From the NCBI GenBank assembly GCA_964557845.1, contig CAZLBV010000371.1:1-10565 (forward strand): a stretch of DNA of 10,565 nucleotides. The letters are read 5' to 3'. The notes below the pieces were generated by a model. It did no database searches, was not told where the DNA came from, and was given only the letters and a program-made list of their open reading frames with translations. A program made the position numbers and the translations under genes. Positions 1 through 5,517 of this stretch are shown one piece after another (the stretch's first letter is position 1; every line of letters begins with the position of its first letter). Source of the stretch: CAZLBV01 sp964557845. GTDB lineage: Bacteria; Acidobacteriota; Aminicenantia; Aminicenantales; Aminicenantaceae.

Positions 1-392
1 AAGATGAGCAGCGCTGTCATTCCTATAATCACGTAACCGGCGAACGGGAATCCTCCTTCCAGGAAAAGCGGATTTGATCCTTTTTTAATAATATAATAGA
101 TCGTGATAAAGATGGGGTGGAGGGCGATCAGAAATAGGATCCAGCGTCCGATCGTTTTGTGGCTTTTGAAGACCCAAATAAGATCGGTAAGAGCCCTGCC
201 TGCCAGCTGCCGAAATCCAAGCAGAACCTGCCAGACAACAAGCACTGTTCCGCACAGGGCGCCGGTTTTGGCCAGCATCTTGAAAGACTGGAGTAAAGGC
301 GTGGGCTCATTCCAGCGGACAAAAAGCAGTGGTGATGCAGCGGTTATGGCAATAGCTGCAACCAGGATACGTTTTTTGGCGGCGACACTCAA
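1..392 (-). CDS. Ferric-reductase-like transmembrane protein, N-terminal part (runs off the left edge)
   Basis: An open frame from a TTG at 392-390 runs without a stop to the left edge (130 codons). An AGGA Shine-Dalgarno core at 405-402 lies 9 nt before the TTG; there is no in-frame ATG or GTG, and an in-frame stop lies just upstream. Hydrophobic segments fall near residues 8-25, 44-60, 82-101 and 117 onward. The stretch VFKSHKTIGRW followed by LIALHPIF, with H78 and H92 13 residues apart within or beside a helix, matches the heme-binding pattern of ferric-reductase-like transmembrane domains (FRE/NOX type, also MsrQ-like). In such families the membrane heme domain is often followed by cytoplasmic FAD and NAD-binding domains; whether that holds here lies outside the window. 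Role inferred: electron transfer across the inner membrane. It lies 114 bp downstream of the SurE-like gene on the same strand but has its own promoter candidate. The electron acceptor cannot be told. Confidence 0.7.
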   Translation of the reverse strand, partial: MSVAAKKRILVAAIAITAASPLLFVRWNEPTPLLQSFKMLAKTGALCGTVLVVWQVLLGFRQLAGRALTDLIWVFKSHKTIGRWILFLIALHPIFITIYYIIKKGSNPLFLEGGFPFAGYVIIGMTALLI

Positions 393-412
393 TATAATTT
401 TTCCTTTTTTTG

Positions 413-440
413 TTTATATAAAATAAGCATAGATTTTCAA
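413..440 (-). promoter_or_regulatory. Candidate sigma70-type promoter for the ferric-reductase-like gene
   Basis: On the minus strand a -35 hexamer TTGAAA (440-435) and a -10 hexamer TATAAA (418-413) are separated by 16 nt, each matching consensus at 5 of 6 positions. The expected start of transcription, near 406, gives a leader of about 14 nt that just includes the AGGA ribosome site. The region is AT-rich, so chance matches are possible. Confidence 0.45.
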
Positions 441-506
441 CCCTAATAGAAATTCTGTCATCCATCTTACATGGAAAATTGAATACCAGTCAATTATAAA
501 AAAAGA

Positions 507-1394
507 TTATTTCTTCTCACAGCTCCCTATCCATTGCGGGATCAACTCTTTTTTTTCAGAAAGTGCAAGAATAAATTTGTCATCATCTTCATCTGCCCGC
601 ATGGGAACGATCACAATATATCCCGCATAATACAGTACCGCATCGCTCTGAGAGAGAAAATCCTCAACTTTTTTGGGTGGAAGCATCTGCCAGACTGTTT
701 CTCCATTCTGCTTTTGAGCTTGTGAAAATGAGAAATCTAATAAAATACCTGCCCTTTTCGCAATTTTTATGCCTTTAATCTCTGCTGGTGATATTCTTGG
801 TATACTAACTGTAAGATACTGTTTGGCCTTTAACTTCCGGACCAGGTCGCTCTTAGACAATTCAACTATCCAACGGCAGGCTGAATCTAATGCATCCGGA
901 ATATCTTCATTCATTCCGGACACAGCTACAGCCGGGACCCCCCAGTAGGCTGCGATCCTTGCGGCTCCAATCGTACCAGATACTATCCAGTCAAAGCCAA
1001 GATTTGGCCCATCATTGATACCCGAGATCACTAAATCCGGAGGATTGTCCCTCATCAATCCCTTAAGTGCCAGCAAAATACAGTCTCCCGGATATCCATC
1101 TACCCCATAAGCATAAATACCATCTCCCAAGAAAACTTCCTCTACACTGAGAGAATGTTTGGAAAAAACAGAAATATAGTGTGCACTCCCACTGCGGTTT
1201 TCCATAGGAGCAACCACCCAAGTCTCTGCTGTCTCGGACAAAGTCCGGGCCAGTTTAATTAATCTAACATCTTGAATACCATCGTCATTGGTTATTAATA
1301 CTCTTTTTGGCCATTCTCCCTCATAACTTTTTCCATGGATGACAAATGAAATAAGGACAATAATCAGAGGAAATATGAAAAAGGTTTTTTTCAT
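507..1394 (-). CDS. SurE-like 5'/3'-nucleotidase with N-terminal signal peptide
   Basis: This 295-residue protein has the SurE fold signature in order: NDDG at 36-39, VVAP at 60-63 with NRSG at 66-69, GYPGDC at 100-105, PDLVISGIN at 119-127 and SGTIGAA at 139-145. The expected divalent-metal ligands are all present (D37, D38, S68, N127). SurE enzymes remove phosphate from nucleoside monophosphates and some other phosphoesters. Family members are usually about 245-265 residues and start almost directly at the NDDG strand. Here about 28 extra residues precede it (KK, then a hydrophobic core at about 5-19), so the protein is predicted to be exported to the periplasm. The start is well supported: AAGGAG at 1408-1403, 8 nt before the ATG. 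There are no usual SurE neighbours (pcm, nlpD, rpoS). A role in salvage of external nucleotides is inference. The surE symbol is withheld because an exported paralogue may not be orthologous. Confidence 0.88.
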   Translation of the reverse strand: MKKTFFIFPLIIVLISFVIHGKSYEGEWPKRVLITNDDGIQDVRLIKLARTLSETAETWVVAPMENRSGSAHYISVFSKHSLSVEEVFLGDGIYAYGVDGYPGDCILLALKGLMRDNPPDLVISGINDGPNLGFDWIVSGTIGAARIAAYWGVPAVAVSGMNEDIPDALDSACRWIVELSKSDLVRKLKAKQYLTVSIPRISPAEIKGIKIAKRAGILLDFSFSQAQKQNGETVWQMLPPKKVEDFLSQSDAVLYYAGYIVIVPMRADEDDDKFILALSEKKELIPQWIGSCEKK

Positions 1395-1441
1395 TCTATT
1401 TTCTCCTTATACAGATTGCATTTTCAATTAATTTACTCCTC

Positions 1442-1470
1442 TTTATATTTATTTTCAGCTCTTCAATCAA
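1442..1470 (-). promoter_or_regulatory. Candidate promoter for the SurE-like gene
   Basis: On the minus strand a -35 hexamer TTGATT (1470-1465) and a -10 hexamer TATAAA (1447-1442) are separated by exactly 17 nt. The predicted transcript starts near 1435, giving a leader of about 40 nt that contains the strong AAGGAG site before the ATG at 1394. Confidence 0.45.
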
Positions 1471-1569
1471 TCTTTTTTGGTTCAGCTTAGTACTTTTCCT
1501 TTTTCCATTGAATACAAGAGTAACATAGCAAGTCATGATTCCGGCTTTATGATTTGTTCTAATTTAAGT

Positions 1570-1575
1570 TATAAT
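1570..1575 (+). promoter_or_regulatory. Perfect -10 hexamer just before the SpoIIM-like gene
   Basis: TATAAT lies 12 nt upstream of the preferred ATG at 1588. The best -35 at 17 nt (TTATGA, 1547-1552) is poor. If the hexamer is used, transcription begins about 5-6 nt before the ATG, leaving no room for a Shine-Dalgarno site; none is seen. It also places the upstream TTG and ATG candidates (1477, 1549) outside the transcript. Confidence 0.35.
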
Positions 1576-1587
1576 CATTTCGACAAA

Positions 1588-2229
1588 ATGAATATCCATG
1601 AAAAAGATTCGCCTATCTACCGTTTTTATAAAGGTCAATGGGAACAATTTCGACATAAATTTTTGGGGGTTTTTATTTTTTCAGCAGTATTGTTCACTTT
1701 AACAGCCGTAATCGCCTATATTTACTTTCTCTATCACCCTGAACAGGCACAGAGTGCTTTTGGGAAACTGGTGGAGGCTCTAAGAAGAAAAATACCCGCA
1801 GACCTTGAAGGATCAGCCCTGGCGCTTGTTCTGTTTTTTAATAACAGTACTGTTTCTTTTTTTTCCTTAATACTTGGTTTGATTCCCTTTCTTTTTCTGC
1901 CTGTATTTATAATAATCAGCAATGGCACGGCCATGGGGATTGTTAGTGCGATCTCTACTACTCAAGGACTTAATCCATTTATTGTTTTTTTAAGCATAGC
2001 ACCTCATGGAGTGCTTGAGCTTCCGGCAATCTTATATACAGCAGCCATGGGAATTTATCTTTCCCGGGAAATAATCAAGCATTTGCTTTTTCAGGAATAT
2101 ATTCAGGAACCTTTTATCCCTCTTGTAAAAAAGGTTTTTATTACTTTTGTTGGTGTGATATTGCCCCTTTTGGTATTAGCCGCTTTGATCGAATCTTTTG
2201 TTACACCAACTTTGATCCGTCTTTTTTAA
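1588..2229 (+). CDS. SpoIIM/DUF95-family integral membrane protein
   Basis: The frame is open from 1477, but the first 37 codons look like non-coding sequence and have no ribosome site. ATG 1588 gives 213 residues and fits the family. Numbering from there, a short charged N-terminus is followed by hydrophobic segments at about 25-49, 76-84 with 90-110, 130-157 and 183-204. Conserved stage II sporulation protein M features are FFNNS (83-87), SNG (111-113), APHG (138-141), ELPA (144-147) and the terminal IESFVTP (201-207). In Bacillus SpoIIM acts in engulfment with SpoIID and SpoIIP, but the wider DUF95 family is widespread in bacteria and archaea that do not sporulate, where its role is unclear. 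No spoIID/spoIIP or other sporulation gene is in this window, so a sporulation role should not be assumed. It converges on the next gene with a 118-bp gap. Confidence 0.82.
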   Translation: MNIHEKDSPIYRFYKGQWEQFRHKFLGVFIFSAVLFTLTAVIAYIYFLYHPEQAQSAFGKLVEALRRKIPADLEGSALALVLFFNNSTVSFFSLILGLIPFLFLPVFIIISNGTAMGIVSAISTTQGLNPFIVFLSIAPHGVLELPAILYTAAMGIYLSREIIKHLLFQEYIQEPFIPLVKKVFITFVGVILPLLVLAALIESFVTPTLIRLF

Positions 2230-2297
2230 TCTGACCAAACCTTTTATCTGCCTGTCTGCTCTATTGTGAATTCTTTAAATATATATCGAAAAAGGCT

Positions 2298-2308
2298 GCC
2301 CATCGGGC
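2298..2308 (-). terminator. Weak terminator-like hairpin downstream of the duplicated membrane protein gene
   Basis: On the minus strand GCCC-GAT-GGGC forms a short GC stem, followed after AGCC by five T. It lies about 40 bp beyond the stop at 2348, the right place and orientation. The stem is only 4 bp and the T run does not abut it, so confidence is low. Confidence 0.25.
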
Positions 2309-2347
2309 CCACAAATCTGTATACATCCCAAGACATCGCAGCCAAAT

Positions 2348-3256
2348 TTACATAACCGTAAAAACATCCATTAAATGAAAGATCCAGGCATAAAGGCCTA
2401 AAATAATGATCACACTGATGAATTGAAGCAGTCGACTTTGATCTATCTTCTTTTCTAAAAACTGGATCAAATTCCAAAGAGCAAATGCCTCCAGGGCAAA
2501 AGGAAGAAAACCCCCATATCCAAATACCGGCATCTGAAAGATCCGGCCGAAGTTTAAATAAGGCAGGGTATATTCCCACCGGGAATTAGACCAGAAATTG
2601 AGCAGTTCCCAAAGAATACCGGCAGCAAATCCTGCAGCCAGCCAGGAATATATTCTCCCTGCCCGGCCCTTTTCCAGATCAAAATATAAAGAATCATTTT
2701 TCATTCGATAGTTTATGGGTTCCAAGAGGAGAATAAATCCCAACCATACCAGAGGAAAAAATAACTTTGGAAATAGCAAACATAATCCCAAGAAAATGAT
2801 CCCCAAAATCACTGATCCATTCAGGAAAGATTTTTTCTTAACTGCGTCAAATGCGGGCAAAGCCTTATCTTTAAACATATTTAAAAACAATTCTGACAAT
2901 TCAACTAAGGCCGGAAGCACAGTGGCAAAAGCAATAAAATATCCGGTCCATCGGACAGGAAGTGAAGCAGGAAGGTCATGATAAGACCAGTTTTGCAGCC
3001 TGAGATTGAATAATTCAAAGATCAGCCAGACCAAAACAGATATAAAAGCCATAAAAAAGAATTTTTTGGGTGAACGGAAAAGAGGAGAGGTTTTCTTCAG
3101 CCTGAAATTTAAGCTGTCAAAGATAAAGATCAAAGACCACCACGCAAATATATAAAACCAGGTCTTCATGAAGAAAGAATTCAAAATAAGCAGTAAAATT
3201 GAAAATAAAAGCAGCCCACTCCCCAAATACAGATTCAACAATATCCAACGCTTCAT
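2348..3256 (-). CDS. Polytopic membrane protein built from two homologous halves, function unknown
   Basis: A 302-residue, strongly hydrophobic protein with around eight or nine membrane segments and no recognised catalytic signature. It contains an internal duplication. Residues 39-60 align with 171-192 (D47/E179, N50/N182, R52/R184, K54/K186, S57/S189, F60/F192). ELFN at 81-84 aligns with ELLN at 217-220, each followed by a W, Y and LP, with P96 and P232 in step. LPALVE at 114-119 aligns with LPFALE at 251-256. The arrangement (acidic residue plus Arg near one helix end, then W..E, then LP...E in the last helix) vaguely recalls the three-helix unit of CrtYc/CrtYd-type lycopene cyclases, which also occur as tandem fusions, but the diagnostic residues are not convincing. 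The ATG at 3256 lacks a Shine-Dalgarno site; it is kept because the first helix starts at residue 4. No carotenoid genes are nearby. Real gene: likely. Function: not assigned. Confidence 0.78.
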   Translation of the reverse strand: MKRWILLNLYLGSGLLLFSILLLILNSFFMKTWFYIFAWWSLIFIFDSLNFRLKKTSPLFRSPKKFFFMAFISVLVWLIFELFNLRLQNWSYHDLPASLPVRWTGYFIAFATVLPALVELSELFLNMFKDKALPAFDAVKKKSFLNGSVILGIIFLGLCLLFPKLFFPLVWLGFILLLEPINYRMKNDSLYFDLEKGRAGRIYSWLAAGFAAGILWELLNFWSNSRWEYTLPYLNFGRIFQMPVFGYGGFLPFALEAFALWNLIQFLEKKIDQSRLLQFISVIIILGLYAWIFHLMDVFTVM

Positions 3257-3266
3257 AACATAATTT

Positions 3267-3296
3267 AAAATACAGGATTTCTGTCTTAATTGTAAA
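3267..3296 (-). promoter_or_regulatory. Candidate promoter for the duplicated membrane protein gene
   Basis: On the minus strand a -35 TTTACA (3296-3291, 5 of 6) and a -10 TATTTT (3272-3267, 4 of 6) are separated by 18 nt. The -10 ends 10 nt before the ATG at 3256, implying a leader of only a few nucleotides, in line with the absence of a ribosome site. Confidence 0.35.
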
Positions 3297-3375
3297 GATT
3301 CAATCTATTTATATAACTTCTTAAATTTATAGAAAAACTATTCGAAAATGCAAAAATTTTGTTAATCGCATTTTT

Positions 3376-3393
3376 TCAGTCTTCATTGACTGA
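3376..3393 (+). promoter_or_regulatory. Perfect inverted repeat overlapping the -35 region of the secreted-protein gene (possible operator)
   Basis: TCAGTC-TTCATT-GACTGA is a perfect 6-bp inverted repeat with a 6-nt spacer. Its right arm overlaps the TTGACT hexamer of the promoter, so a protein bound here would block RNA polymerase. A run of five T follows on the plus strand, but no plus-strand gene ends upstream, so a terminator role makes little sense. No cognate regulator is seen in the window. Confidence 0.35.
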
Positions 3394-3418
3394 TTTTTAA
3401 CCGGTTTTATTGTATAAT
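3386..3418 (+). promoter_or_regulatory. Candidate promoter for the secreted protein/outer-membrane protein pair
   Basis: A -35-like TTGACT (3386-3391) and a perfect TATAAT (3413-3418) lie in front of a strong ribosome site. Their 21-nt spacing is too long for a standard pair. Alternatives are TGATTT (3391-3396) with TATAAT at 16 nt, or TTGACT with TATTGT (3408-3413) at 16 nt. A promoter here is likely, but the exact hexamers are uncertain. Confidence 0.45.
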
Positions 3419-3431
3419 GCTGTTTCTGAGC

Positions 3432-3438
3432 AAGGAGG
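3432..3438 (+). promoter_or_regulatory. Strong ribosome binding site that fixes the start of the secreted-protein gene
   Basis: AAGGAGG ends 7 nt before the ATG at 3446. The frame is open back to a TTG at 3410, but that TTG overlaps the TATAAT promoter element, so the ATG is the true start. Confidence 0.8.
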
Positions 3439-3445
3439 TTTTGAC

Positions 3446-4153
3446 ATGCAAAAACTTGCAGTCAGTTTACTGATATTTTTATTCCTTATTCCTATATCGA
3501 CACTTTCATCCCAAGAAACCGAAGAAACTATATCACCTGTTTTTATCCGGATCACCATCTACCCTACCATCAGTCTCTCCCGCTATGACTATAACAATGA
3601 TATCGATCTATATGAAATCCGGACATATATTGAATTGAGAAAGGAATCCCAATTAGGACCTCCAATAGAAGGAGCTCAGATAACGGTGCTTGGGCAAACT
3701 CTTGACTTCACCAACAGTCATTATGAAAAAAGAATAAGAGTGGATAAAGAAAAACTGCCAGAAGAAATCGAGATCTCTATACAAACTTTGGGAAAATTTG
3801 AACTTAAAGAAAAAGTTTCTATCCCGATGTGGCTGACTCTTAAAGAACCTCTCCCGCAAATCTTAGAGGATAAAAGTGATTTAAAAGTGAGCTGGGAATT
3901 CTCAAAATATAAGGTACCGGTTAATATCAACATCTATGATTTTAAAAGCGGCGACTCGATAGAGAGTGAAAACCACACAGATAAAACCTCGATCATCATT
4001 CCCGGTGAGCGAATTCCTTCGGAAACCATAATCAGGATCTATGTGATTTCTTCATGGTTTTTAAAACATTATCTTCATGGAGGTAACAAAGCCAGAGGGT
4101 CAGAGATCAATGTCATTCCCTGGTCTCAGGTATTTCTTAGAGCCAGATCATAA
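3446..4153 (+). CDS. Secreted beta-rich protein of unknown function
   Basis: A 235-residue protein. It begins with a typical Sec signal peptide (MQK, hydrophobic core at 4-19, likely cleavage around S21-S22 before QETEET). No lipobox, catalytic motif or membrane segment follows. The rest alternates hydrophobic and polar residues as in beta sandwiches and seems to hold two Ig-like units. The first is about 30-130, with PIEGAQITVLG at 73-83 recalling carboxypeptidase-regulatory-like folds. The second is about 131-235, with LKVSWEF (146-152), NINIYDF (160-166) and a hydrophilic end around ARGSEINVIPWSQVF (216-230). I do not recognise the family. The next gene starts 57 bp downstream on the same strand with no obvious terminator between, so the two are likely cotranscribed. 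Its product may be periplasmic or surface-bound, perhaps a partner of that outer-membrane protein; this is inference from position. Confidence 0.8.
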   Translation: MQKLAVSLLIFLFLIPISTLSSQETEETISPVFIRITIYPTISLSRYDYNNDIDLYEIRTYIELRKESQLGPPIEGAQITVLGQTLDFTNSHYEKRIRVDKEKLPEEIEISIQTLGKFELKEKVSIPMWLTLKEPLPQILEDKSDLKVSWEFSKYKVPVNINIYDFKSGDSIESENHTDKTSIIIPGERIPSETIIRIYVISSWFLKHYLHGGNKARGSEINVIPWSQVFLRARS

Positions 4154-4210
4154 TTTTAAATAGAAATTATTTCTCATTATTGAGCTCAAAAAAGGAAAAA
4201 ATAAATTCAA

Positions 4211-5500
4211 ATGAAAATTAAACTTGTAAAGCTCATATCTGGATTTTTTTTCATCTGCCTATATTTACTATACTTCTCTTTAATAGTTTACTGCCAGGAA
4301 ACTCAGGAAACCGATGAACTGCGAAGCGTGGCCCCCAACATATTCCTTGACTGTGAAAGAAGAATCTGTGACATGAATTATATTCGGACAGAAATCACCT
4401 TTGTCAATTATGTCCGTGACCGCCAGAGTGCTGACGTTCACGTTATTATAACCAGACAGAGAACCGGAAGCGGAGGAAATGAATACACCATATCTTTTAT
4501 CGGCCGTGGGAAATACAGCGGTAAAGATTCCACTCTAAAATATTTCTCCAGGCCCACAGATACTTCTGATACGATCCGCAAAGGCATGGCCAATGTCCTT
4601 AAAAAAGGACTCGTACCCTATGTGGTGGACACACCCCTTGCAGAATATATTTCAGTCTCCTATGCACAAACTTCAACTGCCCGGCCCTCTCAAGTCAAAG
4701 ATAAATGGGATTACTGGGTTTTTAGTGCGGGTTTGAGAGGAAACCTGAATTTTGAGGAACTTTCTAAAAGATACAACTACTCAATTTCTTTCTCGGCCAA
4801 CCGGACAACGGAAGACCTTAAATTCAGCTTTTGGGCCAATCGAAATTATAACCATCGAGAATATGAGATCGATGAATCAGAAGAGATTATAACTACATCC
4901 GATCGAAAAATGGCTTATACACAGCTGATAAAAAGCCTGGGTACTCACTGGTCCACTGGCGTATCCTTGAATTTGTTTTCATCTACATACGATAATGCCG
5001 AGTTTTTTTTCACATTAAGCCCTGCGGTTGAATTCAATGTTTTTCCCTATGAACAATCTACCCGGCGAGAACTCAGGATTCAATACAGGATTGGTTATAA
5101 CAGAAGGAATTATTTTGAAACCACGATCTTTGACAAATCCCAGGAGAATCTCTTTGGCCAGTCCTTACAAGCCATCCTGGAAGTTAAAGAGCCCTGGGGA
5201 TCTTTAGGTTTTGAAATAGAAGGATCACATTTTTTTCATGATTTCAGTAAAAACAATCTTAAAGTTGAAGCAGGTATGAGCCTAATGGTATTCAAAGGAT
5301 TGGACTTCAACATAGGTGGTGAATATTCCCGGGTAAGAGATCAGCTGGCGCTCCCAAAAGAAGGCGCCTCCAAGGAAGATATTCTGCTTGAATTAAAACA
5401 ACTAGCTACCAGCTATGATTTCAGGATCTCCATGGGTTTCAGCTACCGCTTTGGCTCTATCTACAGCAATGTTGTTAATCCCAGGTTCGGCAATCAATAA
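4211..5500 (+). CDS. Outer-membrane beta-barrel protein with a conserved cysteine-containing N-terminal domain
   Basis: A 429-residue protein with a signal peptide (residues 1-28, mature end near QETQET). C28 precedes the mature sequence, but IVYC is not a normal lipobox. A first domain (about 44-152) carries FLDCERRICD with C48 and C53, then MNYIRTEITFVNYVRDR (55-71), ADVHVIIT (74-81), TGSGGNEYTISFIG (85-98), and KKGLVPYV (131-138). This block resembles a conserved but uncharacterised domain found in outer-membrane proteins of several Gram-negative phyla (recalled from family resemblance, not searched). From about 165 onward come alternating amphipathic strands rich in aromatic residues, typical of a transmembrane barrel, with strand FRISMGFSYRF (404-414) near the end and a short tail GSIYSNVVNPRF. 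The closest ribosome site, AAAGGA at 4191-4196, is 14 nt from the ATG, unusually far. Likely role: outer-membrane pore or assembly component; substrate unknown. Confidence 0.82.
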   Translation: MKIKLVKLISGFFFICLYLLYFSLIVYCQETQETDELRSVAPNIFLDCERRICDMNYIRTEITFVNYVRDRQSADVHVIITRQRTGSGGNEYTISFIGRGKYSGKDSTLKYFSRPTDTSDTIRKGMANVLKKGLVPYVVDTPLAEYISVSYAQTSTARPSQVKDKWDYWVFSAGLRGNLNFEELSKRYNYSISFSANRTTEDLKFSFWANRNYNHREYEIDESEEIITTSDRKMAYTQLIKSLGTHWSTGVSLNLFSSTYDNAEFFFTLSPAVEFNVFPYEQSTRRELRIQYRIGYNRRNYFETTIFDKSQENLFGQSLQAILEVKEPWGSLGFEIEGSHFFHDFSKNNLKVEAGMSLMVFKGLDFNIGGEYSRVRDQLALPKEGASKEDILLELKQLATSYDFRISMGFSYRFGSIYSNVVNPRFGNQ

Positions 5501-5517
5501 GATCAATTCATCAGCGG

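Noticed and set aside
103..426. Plus-strand open frame of 107 codons
   Set aside because: It lies antisense to the ferric-reductase-like gene, whose frame encodes clear membrane helices and heme-type histidines. The plus-strand product is basic, low in pattern and lacks a ribosome site.
477..495. Inverted repeat AATTGA-7 nt-TCAATT downstream of the SurE-like gene
   Set aside because: A 6-bp AT-rich stem with no T run directly after it on the minus strand; too weak for a terminator call.
1477..1587. N-terminal extension of the SpoIIM-like protein from TTG 1477
   Set aside because: No ribosome site, it overlaps the divergent promoter region, contains a TATAAT element, and its 37 residues do not resemble the family N-terminus.
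2244..2579. Minus-strand open frame of 111 codons
   Set aside because: A shifted-frame shadow of the 3' end of the duplicated membrane protein gene, with no family resemblance or ribosome site.
3410..3445. Upstream TTG start for the secreted protein
   Set aside because: It overlaps the TATAAT box, while ATG 3446 has AAGGAGG at 7 nt and gives a textbook signal peptide.
4237..4296. Lipoprotein call for the outer-membrane barrel protein based on C28
   Set aside because: The residues before the cysteine (IVYC) do not fit a lipobox, and barrel proteins usually have a type I signal, so ordinary cleavage is preferred.
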